A stretch of 64,000 nucleotides of DNA, taken from the NCBI GenBank assembly GCA_002695025.1, contig NZNV01000032.1, positions 1-64,000 on the forward strand. Reading direction: 5' to 3'. Shown piece after piece: positions 16,427 to 28,000 of this stretch (positions are counted from its first letter, which is position 1; every line of letters starts with the position of its first letter). This DNA is from Owenweeksia sp. GTDB lineage: Bacteria; Bacteroidota; Bacteroidia; Flavobacteriales; Schleiferiaceae. The position numbers and the translations under genes are program-made. The notes beneath the pieces are model-generated. The model did no database searches. It was not told the origin of the DNA and saw nothing but the letters and a program-made list of their open reading frames with translations.

Positions 16427-16434
16427 TATATTTG
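16427..16434 (+). promoter_or_regulatory. Candidate -7 promoter box TATATTTG
   Basis: TATATTTG matches the Bacteroidota -7 consensus TAnnTTTG and ends 7 bases before the ATG at 16442. If real, transcription starts almost at the ATG, which argues against the alternative start at 16424. A good -33 element was not found. Confidence 0.4.
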
Positions 16435-16441
16435 GACTTCA

Positions 16442-17533
16442 ATGCGAAAATGGATCCTTCTGCTCTTTCTTTTACCCCTCCGGGCACTTGCGCAGGCAGA
16501 CACTTCAGAAGCCGATAGCATTGACCCATATAAGCTGAATTATTCCATACTGCCACTGGTATATTATTTACCCGAGACAAGCGTGGGTTTTGGAGTAGGG
16601 GGGATAGTAACTTTTCGTTTTCGTACGGAAGAGCCGGACAGCCGTCCGAGCCAGTTCCAGCTAGGGGCTTCTTACACCTTGATGGATCAGTTCCTGCTTT
16701 ATTTTCCGTACCGTCTTTTCTGGAATAAGAGTAAGTACCTTACCTATGGAGAGCTGGGGTATTATAAATATGTATATTTCTATTACGGCATAGGAGGGGG
16801 AGCACCTAATAGTAATGAAGAAGTGTACAGTGTTAGCTTTCCCCGCATCCGCAACAGTTTTCTCTACCAGTTTTTTCCAGACACTTATATTGGTGGGCGG
16901 TACTGGTTTGATGATTTCAAAATTACCAAAGTGGATAGTGCAGGGCTTCTGGTAGAGCAGGATGTGACGGGAAGTAGAGGAGGAGCGGCAGGAGGTCTGG
17001 GGTTGGTGGTAAATCATGATTCCAGAGATGATCAATTCTATCCGTCCCGAGGTACTTTTATAGAAGGTGTGGTATTGCCGCACACCCATTTCTTCGGTAG
17101 TGATTTTTCCTTTCTGAAAATATCCCTGGATGCATCGCGCTATTATAGCTTAACCGGGACGCAGATCCTGGCACTTAACTTTTATGGAGAATCCAACCTG
17201 GGTAAGGTGCCCTTTTATCAGATGGCCTTGTTGGGGGGCAATAAGCGTTTGAGGGGTTTGTACGAAGGAAGGTATCGGGACAACAACAGTCTTATCGTAC
17301 AGGCAGAATACCGTTGGCGTTTTTACAGACGCTTCGGGCTTGCTTTTTTTGCCGGTGCCGGCAATGTTTTTTCAGAACCAGCTACGGCAAAAGCCGGGCT
17401 TACCCAATATACGTATGGGGGAGGTTTGCGTTTTCGCTTGAGCAAACGCGAAAAGGGGAATTTACGTTTGGATGTAGGGTTTTCCTCTCACGGATCAGTC
17501 AATTATTACCTCACTTTCGGAGAGGCTTTTTGA
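16442..17533 (+). CDS. Omp85-superfamily outer-membrane barrel (surface antigen D15 type)
   Basis: Starting at the ATG at 16442 gives a signal peptide (MRKWILLLFLLPLRALAQ) and a 363-residue protein; an in-frame ATG at 16424 adds six residues that overlap a promoter-like box. The sequence is a C-terminal Omp85 barrel with no POTRA domains: alternating strands, GYSYTLMDQ-like outer strands, a GLGLVVNHDSRDDQFYPSRG segment (about 185-204) typical of the D15 family, and the conserved inward loop motif LRGLYEGRY (near 275). It ends in a hydrophobic strand. Proteins of this short class are described as D15-like or patatin-barrel-like; BamA itself is more than twice as long. Function in transport or lipid export is open. 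Confidence 0.78.
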   Translation: MRKWILLLFLLPLRALAQADTSEADSIDPYKLNYSILPLVYYLPETSVGFGVGGIVTFRFRTEEPDSRPSQFQLGASYTLMDQFLLYFPYRLFWNKSKYLTYGELGYYKYVYFYYGIGGGAPNSNEEVYSVSFPRIRNSFLYQFFPDTYIGGRYWFDDFKITKVDSAGLLVEQDVTGSRGGAAGGLGLVVNHDSRDDQFYPSRGTFIEGVVLPHTHFFGSDFSFLKISLDASRYYSLTGTQILALNFYGESNLGKVPFYQMALLGGNKRLRGLYEGRYRDNNSLIVQAEYRWRFYRRFGLAFFAGAGNVFSEPATAKAGLTQYTYGGGLRFRLSKREKGNLRLDVGFSSHGSVNYYLTFGEAF

Positions 17534-17686
17534 ATATAGATGTCCTTTTTTAACACTGCCAAAGTCTAGAATCCGGATTTTAAAGGGCTACAGCACCAAT
17601 TAAAATTGTTGTCCTAAGGTTTGGATTTAAGCGGTTTATTAGCTAACATTGATTCCTATTTCTTTGATAAACGAATCATTTAAGCT

Positions 17687-20600
17687 ATGAAGAGACTATT
17701 ACTGTTATTTTCAACGGTATTATTAGTCGGTACACATGTTTTTGCTCAGGCTCCCTTTACCTTATCTACGGCTACAGGGACTAATTACACTGCTGCAAAC
17801 GGAGTAACCGGCAATGCCGCTATCACTTTTGCGATAGAAAACACCAATTCTACCCCCTATGTTTTAACGGATGTGACAGTGCATTTCAGCACCCACAGTA
17901 ATCCCACAAACGTAGACCTGTGGTATACTTCCACATCCTTATCAGGGCCGGCCAGTATTGCTACACCTGCCTGGAATAAGATTAATGCAGCGCCAGTAGT
18001 GGTGTCCGTTACGGCCAATGACTACGTCCCTGTATTTACGAACATGAATTTTACAATCCCAGGTAACACTACCTACCGTTTTGCTATTCAATCCTCAAAG
18101 GATATTGACTATAGCGGAGCAAGTCCTGTGCCAAGCCCGAATACTTTTTCGGCCAACGGGATCAATTTCCACGTGGGAGGTGCCCAGATTTCAGGAAGCA
18201 ATGTGGGCTATGGAGGTTCATTTACCAGCCCTACCAATAATCCACGTTGGTTTACCGGGGCAGTAACCTTAAAGCCCGGCATATCCGGGACCTGTACCCC
18301 TTTTACTAATTTCAGCCTGGATAGTACGAATACTACCGGTGTTGAAGTGAACTGGACTCCGGGTACCGGGAATTCCTCCTTTTTTATGGAGTACGGCCCG
18401 GCCGGTTTTACACCGGGTACCGGTACGCCTATCACAGGAACGTATCCCGGTTCTCAGCCTCCTGTATATATAGGAAGTCTTACTCCGGACACCGATTATG
18501 ATATTTATTTCGGAGAGATATGTAATTCCGGTGCGGATTCAGTGGCATTTCCCGGCCCTCAAACCGTGCGTACAGAGCCTACATGTCCGCCACTTCCGAT
18601 GTCAACCGTATTCACGGTATCAGCTATAACTCCTACCAGTGCCCAAATTGACTTTACCACTACAGAAACAAATTTTGACTACGAGTATGGCCCCACGGGC
18701 TTTACTCCAGGCAATGGTACGGTCGGATCTTCGGGTTACCCGGTAGTGGTTACGGGGCTTACCGGCTCTACCAACTATGATGTATATGTACGGGTTAACT
18801 GTACCGGATCGGGTAACGGAGTTTCCCAATGGTCAGGACCGGTTAACTTTACTTCGGGCTGTGTGGCCATTCCCGCGCCCTACAGTTATGATTTTGAAAT
18901 TGCCACAGTAGGTCATTGGGATGGTCTGGACAATTGTTGGGAAGTTATTTCCAATAATCCCGGAACTACTGCCAGTGGAGGATATTCCTGGGAATTCAGG
19001 AATACACCTCAAACCACCTCAGGAACTGCAACCGGTCCTGATCGTGACCATACCCTGGCTCCGGCTACGGGCGGTGTTTTTGTTACGGCAGACGTTTCCG
19101 GTTCAGCAGTCGGTGATTCCACAATATTGCTATCCCCCGTTGTGGACGTAAGTACGTTGACCACGCCAGAATTGCGTTTTTGGTATCATAAATGGGGAAC
19201 CACGGCCCTAATGCCTGACATTCATGTGGATATCAAAGATGGAAGTTCCTGGACCAGGAATTTTATAGTCATTCCAGGTGTAACCCAAACTTCTCCTGCC
19301 GATCCTTATATAGAAGCTAAAGCCATTTTAACCGGTTTCACGACTACTGCACAGGTACGTTTCCGTATTGTCAGCCTGGGCTGTTGTGCCGGTGATATCG
19401 GTTTTGACGATTTTTCCATTGCTGAAGCTCCGGCTTGTCCTGAGCCTGGTTTCCTCAGCACAGGTGTTATAACCAACTCCTCTGCAGAAATCACCTTCAA
19501 TGGCCTGGGTTCTAATTTTAATTTTGAGTGGGGCCCAACCGGCTTTATGCAGGGAACCGGATCTACCGGCAGCGGAGGTAATCCTTACGTGATTACCGGT
19601 TTAAGTGCTTCCACAACTTACGATGTTTACGTTCAGGCCGACTGCTCTGGCAGCGGTAATGGTACTTCTATATGGGTAGGACCACTTACTTTTACTACAG
19701 CGGCATGTGACACCTCGGATGCGTGTAACTACTTCGTAGATATGTTCGATAGCTTCGGTGACGGATGGAACGGTAACGTTTTTGGTATCATACAGAATGG
19801 TGTTCTGGTGGACGAATTCGGAGCCGGCTTTACCAACGGAACCACCTTTGGACCGGCCAACCCATTATTGTGTGACAGTGTTACTACCTATATAGTGGTA
19901 ACTACGGACGGAGGGTTCAATGATGAATGTAGTTTTGATGTTATCACGCCTTACGGAAGCCCGGCTGCCTCTTTTGCCGGGGGTATTCAATTCAATTTAG
20001 GAGATACCCTGTTAACGTTTACCACACAGTGTACGCCTCCTCCATGTCCGGATCCCTTTAATGTGAATATAAGTGCGGTAAATTCCAATACCGTGTTCTT
20101 CAACTTCTCAGTTGGTTCCGGTTCTACCTTTAATTATGAAGTAGGGCCTACCGGCTTTATGCAAGGTACGGGTACTGTAAGTTCAGGAGGAAATCCCCAT
20201 TCCATTGGTGGGTTGCTTCCTAATACTACCTATGACCTGTATATTCAGAATAACTGTAATGCATCCGGAGATGGTACTTCAGCCTGGGTAGGTCCCATTA
20301 CCTTTACCACAGCCTGTGTGCCCTTTACCGCTCCCTGGAGCGAAAGTTTTGATGGCTCTACCTGGATATCCAGTAACACTTTTAACGGTTTAGGTGATAC
20401 CATTGATAACTGCTGGGACCGCAATCCTGTACCTGGTGCGTACAGCTGGACGGTACGAGGCCCCGGAACAGTAAGCTTTACCACTGGCCCTATTGGCGAT
20501 AACAGTGGTACCGGAAAATATATGATGCTGGAAGCAAGTAATGGTGCAGCTGGAAACGTTGCTGAATTATATACCCCTATCATTGATATCACTGCTCTGG

Positions 20601-23600
20601 TACGTCCTGAACTTAAGTTCTACTTCCATACCAACGCTAACAATGGCGACAGCATTCTGGTGGATGTGATGGATAGCAGCGGAACATGGAATAACCACGT
20701 GCTCTCTATCGGTAAATTCCAAACAGCTCAATCCGATCCGTACGAATATGCTACGGTTGATCTCGATCCTTACGGAGATACCGTTCAGGTACGTTTCCGT
20801 TCTGTGAAATCAACCTTGTTTAACGGTGATATGGCCATTGATGATGTCTCCATCGATAATGCGCCTTTATGTGCGGAACCTACTTTCCTTGTACTTCAAG
20901 CGCTTACCAATAGTTCCGCCACCATCGGCTTTAATTCCACCGGAGTCAGTTTCAACTATGAATACGGCCCAACCGGCTTTATGCAGGGAACAGGAGCTGT
21001 TGGTTCAGGAGGAAACCCCATTACAGTAAACGGTTTGTCGCCTAATACCACTTACGATGTATACATTCAGACCGACTGCTCCGGCAGCGGCAATGGTACC
21101 TCCACCTGGGTGGGACCAGTTACCTTTACCACGCTTTGCGATCCCTCTATAGCCCCCTATATTGAAGACTTTGAAGACTTCACGGTTGGCTTCTTTGACG
21201 GAATTGAGAATTGTGTAACCATTGAGTCCGATAATCCGGGTACCACACCTAGTGGTAATTACTCCTGGGAAATACGGAATACAGCGCAGACCACTTCCGG
21301 AACCGGAACCGGTCCTGATCGTGATAATACGTTGGCTCCCGCCATTGGTGGTAAGTTTGTAACGGCTGACGTTTCAGGGTCTAACGTGGGTGACGAATCC
21401 CGTTTGTATACACCCTTAGTGGATATTACCTCTTTAGTAGCTCCGGAGTTGGAATATTATTACCACATGCACGGTACTATAATGGCAGATCTTCACGTGG
21501 ATATCTTTGACGGTGCCACCTGGCACAATGATGCCCACCTGATTACGGGTACTCAGAACACGTCTCAGGCTGACCCGTATAATGATACCATTCTGGATCT
21601 TACTTCGTATAATGCAGATACTATTCAGGTACGTTTCAGGGTTACTTCCAACGGCTGCTGTGCCGGTGACGTGGCCATTGATGATATTCGTATCTCAGAT
21701 CCTCCCACCTGTCCCGCCCCATCAGACCTGGGTGTTACCAACGAAAACAACACCAGTGCGGATATTTACTGGACAAGTGGTGGAGCTGCCTGGGCCAATG
21801 TTGAATATGGTCCCATAGGCTTCGCACCCGGTAGTGGTACTTCTGTGTCGGTAATGAATGACACTTTGAGCTTAACAGGTTTAACGGCTGCCACACAGTA
21901 TGAATTCTACGTTCGTGACAGTTGTGGTCCCGGAGATTATTCCTTCTGGAGAGGACCGTTTGTATTCAATACCCTGGTGTGCGATGCCAATGATCGTTGT
22001 GATTATATAGTGGACTTGTTCGACACCTTTGGTGACGGATGGAACGGTGCTGAAATTACCTTCTACCAAAATGGTATTGAAGTAGCTACAATCGGTAGCG
22101 GATTTACCACAGGAACTTCTTTTGGACCTGTACTGGTGCCGCTTTGTGATAGCCTGCCTACCGTGGTAAGGGTAACCAACCTGGGAGGATTTCCTACGGA
22201 AATAGGTTTTGATATTTACGATCCCTTCGGAACTATCCTGGTTGGAAGTCATACGGCCAGAGTTATTGCCCTCAATGACAGCCTTACCGGGTTTATGACT
22301 AATTGTACGCCTCCGACCTGTCCTCCGCCTTCAAATCTTACGTTTATTGCTTCCACCGCTACTACAGCTGATATCAGCTGGACCGGTGGTGGTGTAGGAA
22401 CAAACTACAATATCGAATATGGTCCTGTAGGTTTCAGCCCTGGTAATGGTACTGTTGTTAATGCAATGGCTTCTCCTTTCACGATCACTTCATTATCTCC
22501 ATCGTCCGCTTACGATGTGTATGTCCGCGATAGTTGCGGAGCTGGTGACGTGAGTGTATGGATCGGACCTATTTCATTCAATACAGCCTGTGTTACAGTA
22601 ACCGCACCGTATGTATGGGATTTTGAAGGATCTACCGTTGGTCACTGGGATGGGACGGATGTTTGCTGGGATTATATTTCCAACAACCCCGGAACTACTT
22701 CCAGTGGTGGTTACTCCTGGGAAGTACGCAATACTCCTCAGACCACTTCCGGAACCGGAACCGGCCCTGACCGGGATCATACACTTGCACCGGCTACCGG
22801 TGGTAAGTTTGTAACAGCTGACGTTTCTGGCTCTACCTCGGGTGTAGACTCTACCATTATTGTTTCGCCCATGGTGGACATCTCAGCACTGACCGTACCG
22901 GAGCTTAGTTTCTGGTATCATAAGTGGGGTACCAACATGCCGGACCTGAATGTAGACGTTTACGATGGAGTGATGTGGCACAGGAATTTTGTAGTGATCT
23001 CCGGTGTTACTCAAACTTCACCTTCAGATCCTTACCTGGAGTCAAAAACTGACCTTAGCGGTCTTATGGCCGATAGTGTACAGGTGCGTTTCAGGATCTT
23101 AAGCCTGGGCTGTTGCCAGGGTGATATTGCCATTGACGACTTCAGTGTTGCAGAAGGACCCACCTGTCCTACGCCAACCGGTTTTGCTTTGGCCAGTAGT
23201 ACCAGCACTTCCGCTACTTTAGGATGGAATGCATCAGGTAACGCCCTATCGTATATTATCGAATATGGAGCTCCCGGGTTTACTCAAGGACAGGGAACTA
23301 TTGTTACATCTACTACCAATAGTGCTGTTATCAATGGTTTACCCCAGAATAATACCGCTCAGGAAGCTTACCTGAGAGCCTTCTGTGGTGTGGGTGACAG
23401 CAGTGCCTGGGTAGGTCCTATCACCTTCTTCCCAACGCCTGTGCCATGTGATAACCTGGAAGCCTATAATACCGGTCTTATCCAGGGACAATCGGCCTTA
23501 TTCCTCGGATGGGGTGGTGCCGGTGGCGATGCTGAAGTAAGTACTGCACAGTCAGTAAGTGGTTCTCAGTCGCTGCACATATTTGACTCGGGTACCAATG

Positions 23601-24850
23601 GCTTCTCAGATATTGTAGCCTACTTCGATACAATCGATAATGGTGCATGGGAAATAGGATTCAACATGTATGTTCCAACTGGTAAAGCGGGATACTTCAA
23701 TGTTCAGCAAAACCATAATCTCACGAACCCTGTAGCTCCTCTTAACCTGTGGGGTGGTGAAGTGTACTTTAAAGCTGATGGTACCGGTGAGGTACAGTAC
23801 AGTACTGGTAGTATTGTGGCAGGTACCTTTACGTATACCCAAGGTCAGTGGAATGCAGTAAGTATGGTTGTTGACCTGGCCAATGACACGATCTGGCTTA
23901 AACTGAATGGAACCAGCACCGGTGTAGGTTATCAGTACTCACTGGCTAATGCCGGAGGACCGTTGCAGTTTAATGGAGTTAACTTCTTTTCGGGAGTTCT
24001 CGGAACAGATCAGGCAGATTACTTCGTAGATGATTTCTGTGTTACTCCTTACTCTGCCAACGGTTGTGCTTCGCCCACCCTGTTGTCTGCTGTGAACATT
24101 ACTTGTACCAGTGCTGATCTGACCTGGACCAGCGCGGCCGGTAAACAATCCCTGGTGGAATACGGCCTGGCCGGATATGCAAGAGGTACAGGTACGAAAG
24201 TTAATTATGTTACCAGCCCTCAGAGCATAACGGGTCTCACTGCTAATACCAATTATGATTTTTACGTAGCTGATACCTGTGGTAATGATACCAGCGCCTG
24301 GGTAAAATCCAGCTTCAAAACGGCAAATGGACCGATCACCGCAGCCTTTACAGCTGTGCCTGGCTTGCCAACCGCAATTGACCTTACAGTTGCTTTTGAT
24401 GCGAGCGCTTCGGTGGGTGCCACCAGTTACAGCTGGGATTTTGGAGACGGAAATACCGGTACGGGTGTAACTACCAATCACACCTATACGGCTAATAGTT
24501 CCTATACGGTTAAACTTACTATTACCGGCCCATGCGGAACTAATACACTCTCCAAGATTGTGGATGTTCAAGGCATCAATATCGAAGAGAATATTATCAG
24601 CAGATCGCTTTCGGTATATCCAAACCCCACTGCCGGACAGATACGGGTAACTTTTGAAACAGCATCTTCAGAAGATGTAAGTTTAAGTATCCAGGATCTT
24701 AGTGGAAAAAATGTATTGCGATTTGAAGAATCCAATACTAATGGCAGATTTGATAATTACGTGGATATAAGCAAGCTGGCACGCGGAGTTTATATGCTGA
24801 AAATTGAAAGTGGTTCAATGAAAGCTTTTAAGCGAATAGTTAAGCAGTAA
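17687..24850 (+). CDS. Giant T9SS surface protein A: Fn3/MAM-like modules, PKD, sorting domain
   Basis: 2387 residues. Order: signal peptide (to about 21), an N-terminal domain shared with protein B (about 22-200, PFTLSTATG...NSTPYVL...VDLWYT), then nine Fn3 domains carrying the EYGPTGF-type motif. Between them are four MAM-like modules (e.g. near 400-580, with EDFE...GDVAIDDI ends), two DSFGDGWNG modules (near 685 and 1440, calcium-site-like aspartates), and one lectin/laminin-G-like jelly-roll candidate (about 1922-2125). A PKD domain begins near 2215 and the T9SS sorting domain (YPNPT at 2311) ends the protein. It should be exported and anchored on the surface, as adhesin or binding scaffold. 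No catalytic site seen. Single gene with its own terminator; no enzyme is encoded alongside. Confidence 0.88.
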   Translation: MKRLLLLFSTVLLVGTHVFAQAPFTLSTATGTNYTAANGVTGNAAITFAIENTNSTPYVLTDVTVHFSTHSNPTNVDLWYTSTSLSGPASIATPAWNKINAAPVVVSVTANDYVPVFTNMNFTIPGNTTYRFAIQSSKDIDYSGASPVPSPNTFSANGINFHVGGAQISGSNVGYGGSFTSPTNNPRWFTGAVTLKPGISGTCTPFTNFSLDSTNTTGVEVNWTPGTGNSSFFMEYGPAGFTPGTGTPITGTYPGSQPPVYIGSLTPDTDYDIYFGEICNSGADSVAFPGPQTVRTEPTCPPLPMSTVFTVSAITPTSAQIDFTTTETNFDYEYGPTGFTPGNGTVGSSGYPVVVTGLTGSTNYDVYVRVNCTGSGNGVSQWSGPVNFTSGCVAIPAPYSYDFEIATVGHWDGLDNCWEVISNNPGTTASGGYSWEFRNTPQTTSGTATGPDRDHTLAPATGGVFVTADVSGSAVGDSTILLSPVVDVSTLTTPELRFWYHKWGTTALMPDIHVDIKDGSSWTRNFIVIPGVTQTSPADPYIEAKAILTGFTTTAQVRFRIVSLGCCAGDIGFDDFSIAEAPACPEPGFLSTGVITNSSAEITFNGLGSNFNFEWGPTGFMQGTGSTGSGGNPYVITGLSASTTYDVYVQADCSGSGNGTSIWVGPLTFTTAACDTSDACNYFVDMFDSFGDGWNGNVFGIIQNGVLVDEFGAGFTNGTTFGPANPLLCDSVTTYIVVTTDGGFNDECSFDVITPYGSPAASFAGGIQFNLGDTLLTFTTQCTPPPCPDPFNVNISAVNSNTVFFNFSVGSGSTFNYEVGPTGFMQGTGTVSSGGNPHSIGGLLPNTTYDLYIQNNCNASGDGTSAWVGPITFTTACVPFTAPWSESFDGSTWISSNTFNGLGDTIDNCWDRNPVPGAYSWTVRGPGTVSFTTGPIGDNSGTGKYMMLEASNGAAGNVAELYTPIIDITALVRPELKFYFHTNANNGDSILVDVMDSSGTWNNHVLSIGKFQTAQSDPYEYATVDLDPYGDTVQVRFRSVKSTLFNGDMAIDDVSIDNAPLCAEPTFLVLQALTNSSATIGFNSTGVSFNYEYGPTGFMQGTGAVGSGGNPITVNGLSPNTTYDVYIQTDCSGSGNGTSTWVGPVTFTTLCDPSIAPYIEDFEDFTVGFFDGIENCVTIESDNPGTTPSGNYSWEIRNTAQTTSGTGTGPDRDNTLAPAIGGKFVTADVSGSNVGDESRLYTPLVDITSLVAPELEYYYHMHGTIMADLHVDIFDGATWHNDAHLITGTQNTSQADPYNDTILDLTSYNADTIQVRFRVTSNGCCAGDVAIDDIRISDPPTCPAPSDLGVTNENNTSADIYWTSGGAAWANVEYGPIGFAPGSGTSVSVMNDTLSLTGLTAATQYEFYVRDSCGPGDYSFWRGPFVFNTLVCDANDRCDYIVDLFDTFGDGWNGAEITFYQNGIEVATIGSGFTTGTSFGPVLVPLCDSLPTVVRVTNLGGFPTEIGFDIYDPFGTILVGSHTARVIALNDSLTGFMTNCTPPTCPPPSNLTFIASTATTADISWTGGGVGTNYNIEYGPVGFSPGNGTVVNAMASPFTITSLSPSSAYDVYVRDSCGAGDVSVWIGPISFNTACVTVTAPYVWDFEGSTVGHWDGTDVCWDYISNNPGTTSSGGYSWEVRNTPQTTSGTGTGPDRDHTLAPATGGKFVTADVSGSTSGVDSTIIVSPMVDISALTVPELSFWYHKWGTNMPDLNVDVYDGVMWHRNFVVISGVTQTSPSDPYLESKTDLSGLMADSVQVRFRILSLGCCQGDIAIDDFSVAEGPTCPTPTGFALASSTSTSATLGWNASGNALSYIIEYGAPGFTQGQGTIVTSTTNSAVINGLPQNNTAQEAYLRAFCGVGDSSAWVGPITFFPTPVPCDNLEAYNTGLIQGQSALFLGWGGAGGDAEVSTAQSVSGSQSLHIFDSGTNGFSDIVAYFDTIDNGAWEIGFNMYVPTGKAGYFNVQQNHNLTNPVAPLNLWGGEVYFKADGTGEVQYSTGSIVAGTFTYTQGQWNAVSMVVDLANDTIWLKLNGTSTGVGYQYSLANAGGPLQFNGVNFFSGVLGTDQADYFVDDFCVTPYSANGCASPTLLSAVNITCTSADLTWTSAAGKQSLVEYGLAGYARGTGTKVNYVTSPQSITGLTANTNYDFYVADTCGNDTSAWVKSSFKTANGPITAAFTAVPGLPTAIDLTVAFDASASVGATSYSWDFGDGNTGTGVTTNHTYTANSSYTVKLTITGPCGTNTLSKIVDVQGINIEENIISRSLSVYPNPTAGQIRVTFETASSEDVSLSIQDLSGKNVLRFEESNTNGRFDNYVDISKLARGVYMLKIESGSMKAFKRIVKQ

Positions 24851-24880
24851 AATTTGTCAATAATTTTTTAGAATTTTTGA

Positions 24881-24907
24881 AGCCCCGGTTCTGCCGGGGC
24901 TTTTTTA
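24881..24907 (+). terminator. Terminator of giant gene A
   Basis: AGCCCCGG and CCGGGGCT form a strong stem around a short loop, followed by a T-run. It lies 31 bases past the stop codon, ending gene A as a separate unit. Confidence 0.9.
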
Positions 24908-24985
24908 TTGGATATCAGTTCCTTGGGGGGAAGTGTGTTGACTTTCAATACTATGCATGCATACTTTTTAATTTGGGTTTAGGTA

Positions 24986-24993
24986 TATGTTTG
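24986..24993 (+). promoter_or_regulatory. Candidate -7 box TATGTTTG for giant gene B
   Basis: TATGTTTG matches TAnnTTTG and lies 49 bases before the ATG of gene B, downstream of gene A's terminator. A -33 element at the right distance is not convincing. Confidence 0.35.
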
Positions 24994-25042
24994 CTTACTT
25001 TTAAGCTCTATTTTCCTAATGTTTTATTAATCAACACATAGA

Positions 25043-28000
25043 ATGAGAAGAATTTTACTTTTATTTGGAATTATTGCATGCTGGATTACGGGTTATGGAC
25101 AGGGTTCCTTTACCCTTAGTACAGCATCAGGTGTTAACTATGATGCCACCAACGGAGTAACCGGTAATTCTGCGATTACTTTTGTAATTGAGAATACCAA
25201 TTCCACACCCTATATACTGGAGGGTGTAGATTACCATTTCAGTACCCATAGTAGTGGTACAAACGTAGACCTATGGTATACGGATTCTGACCTTTCTGGC
25301 ACACCCAGTATTGCCAGTCCGGCCTGGACAAAGATTACCGCCTCCCCGGTGAATCTTACCATAACGTCCAATGGTTATATGCCGGTATTTACGGGTCTGA
25401 ACTTTACTATTCCCGGAAATACGGTTTATCGTTTTGCGATACAATCTTCCAAGGACATTGATTACAGCGATAACAGTCCCCTGGCATCCCCCAATAATTT
25501 TTCAGCTAATGGGGTTACCCTTTATGTAGGAGATCATACAATAGCCTCAAGCAACGTGGGGTATGGAGGCTCGTTTACCAGTCCTACTAATACTCCCCGC
25601 TTTTTTACCGGTGCCGTTACCTTGAAACAAGGCATAAGGGGTAATTGTACACCATTTACCAATTTTAGTACGGACAGTACCAGTGCTGTTGGAATAGAGG
25701 TAGATTGGACCCCAGGCAGCGGAAATACTTCCTTTTTTATGGAGTACGGACCGGCAGGATTTACTCCTGGTTCAGGTACTCCCATCACAGGAACCTATCC
25801 GGGCTCTCAACCACCCGTCTATATTGGTGGGTTAAGCCCTGAAACGGATTACGATATTTATTTTGGGGAGATATGTAACTCTGGGGCGGATTCTGTGTTT
25901 TTCCCAGATCCTCAAACTGTTACAACGGATCCCGTCTGTTTCCCGGTTAACTCCATCGCTTTAAATGGTGTTACCAGTTCAGGGGCTACGTTTACGGTAA
26001 ATTCACCCGAAACCAACTTTGACTATGAGTATGGTCCCACTGGCTTTATGCAGGGAACCGGTTCAACCGGAACCAGTGGTAACCCTGTTAGTATTACTGG
26101 CTTATCTGGCCAAACCACGTACGATATATACGTAAGGTCCAATTGTACGGGTTCCGGTAACGGTGTTTCGGCAGTGTGGGTAGGCCCTTATACTTTTATT
26201 ACGGCTTGTGCCCCACAAACAGGACCTTATTACAATGGATTTGAAAATGATACTTTGGATGGTCCTCCTCTTTGCTGGGAGTCCTATGTTACCGGAACCA
26301 GTGCTTTTGTAGAAGTGGAGGATTTTACCGGTACTGCGGCACCTTACGCGGGTACCCAGGCTCTGTACCTGTACAGCGGTAGTTCAAGTACTACTCCAGG
26401 GCAGGATACACTGGTGGCCATATCCCCTCAGTTTACAGATCTTACTGCTGGTGATAAGCGTATTCGTTTCTGGGCCAATTCAGATAATCCTTCCTCACAG
26501 CTTATTGTGGGAACGTTGTCCAGCTCAGGTCCGGGTGCGGTGTTTACCCCGGTGGATACCATCACTTTTACTTCACAGGATACTTACCAGCAGGCAAACG
26601 TATACTTTACGGCAGCCAATGGTTATAATGGTACTGATGAGTTTATAGCCCTGGCCCACAGCCTGGGAGCTACTTTTGAGTATATCCGGATTGATGAATT
26701 CAATTACGAAACCATTCCACCATGTCCGGACCCTACCAATATCGTCATTGACTATGTAACCGGCACATCGGCTGGTTTCAGTTTTGATGCTTACGGTACC
26801 AGCTCTTTTGAATACGAAGTAGGACCTACCGGTTTTGTGCAGGGCATGGGTACTATGGGAAGCGGAGGAAATCCTTTGATTATTAATGGTCTTAGCCCGG
26901 CTACATCCTATGATGTGTACATCCGGGCTGACTGCTCCGGTTCCGGTAACGGATCATCCAACTGGGTAGGTCCCGTTAACTTCAGTACAGGTTGTGCTGC
27001 GCCTACGGCTGTTACTCTGCCATTCCTGGAAGATTTTGAGGGAGCTTCCGATACCATTGTTGGAAATAAAGCTGATGCTTATTGCCGTGCTGAAGTAGCC
27101 TGGAGTTTTGAAACGTCTTCTCAAACTGATGGCCGTTTGCAATTCAGTACCTATGCCAATGGAGGTAACCGTGGCGCTTCAATGGATGAAGTGGCAAATA
27201 ATTTACCTGCCAATTACCTGATCGGTACCCTGGATATGTCCAATTATGACACCTCATCAACCAGTTTTTACTTGTTGAGTTTTTATCACAACAGTCATGG
27301 TGATGAAGTACATGCCGGGGATAGTGTATGGATCAGAGGAAGTGTCAATGATCCCTGGATCGGGGTATATGATCTGTATGCCAATCAAACCAATGGTACT
27401 TTTGTGCATGCTGCCGATATTGACCTGAAAACGTCTCTAATCAGGGCTGGTCAGAATTTCTCCAGCACTTTCCAGATGAGGTTTGGGCAGCAGGATGATT
27501 CTCCTATTACATCCATGACGGCAACGGACGGCAGGACTTTTGACGATATCATGATCGAAGAGATAAACTGCCTTGATCCACTTGGTTTTGAGGCTTTGAA
27601 TGTTACGTCTTCAAGTGCCTCCCTGGTGTTTGACCAGATTGGTGATAATTACGAAGTGGAATACGGACCTTGTGGTTTCACACAGGGAACAGGAACAGCA
27701 CTATCCGGTTCAGAGCCCTTTGCTGCAACCGGGCTTAACCCCAGTACATGTTATGAGGTATACGTGAGAAGAAATTGCGGAACGTCCTTTTCAAACTGGG
27801 TAGGCCCCTTTTCATTCACCACGGCTTGTACAGCCTTTACCGCTACTTATTACAACGGCTTTGAAAATGATTCATTGGATCTGCCACCGGTATGCTGGGA
27901 GGGCTACGTCACCGGTACCAGTGCCTTTGTAGAAGTGGAGGATTTTACTGGTACTGCCGCACCTTACGCGGGTGCCCAGGCTCTGTACCTATACAGTGGT

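Noticed and set aside
16442-17533. BamA
   Set aside because: Too short and lacking POTRA domains; only the barrel is present.
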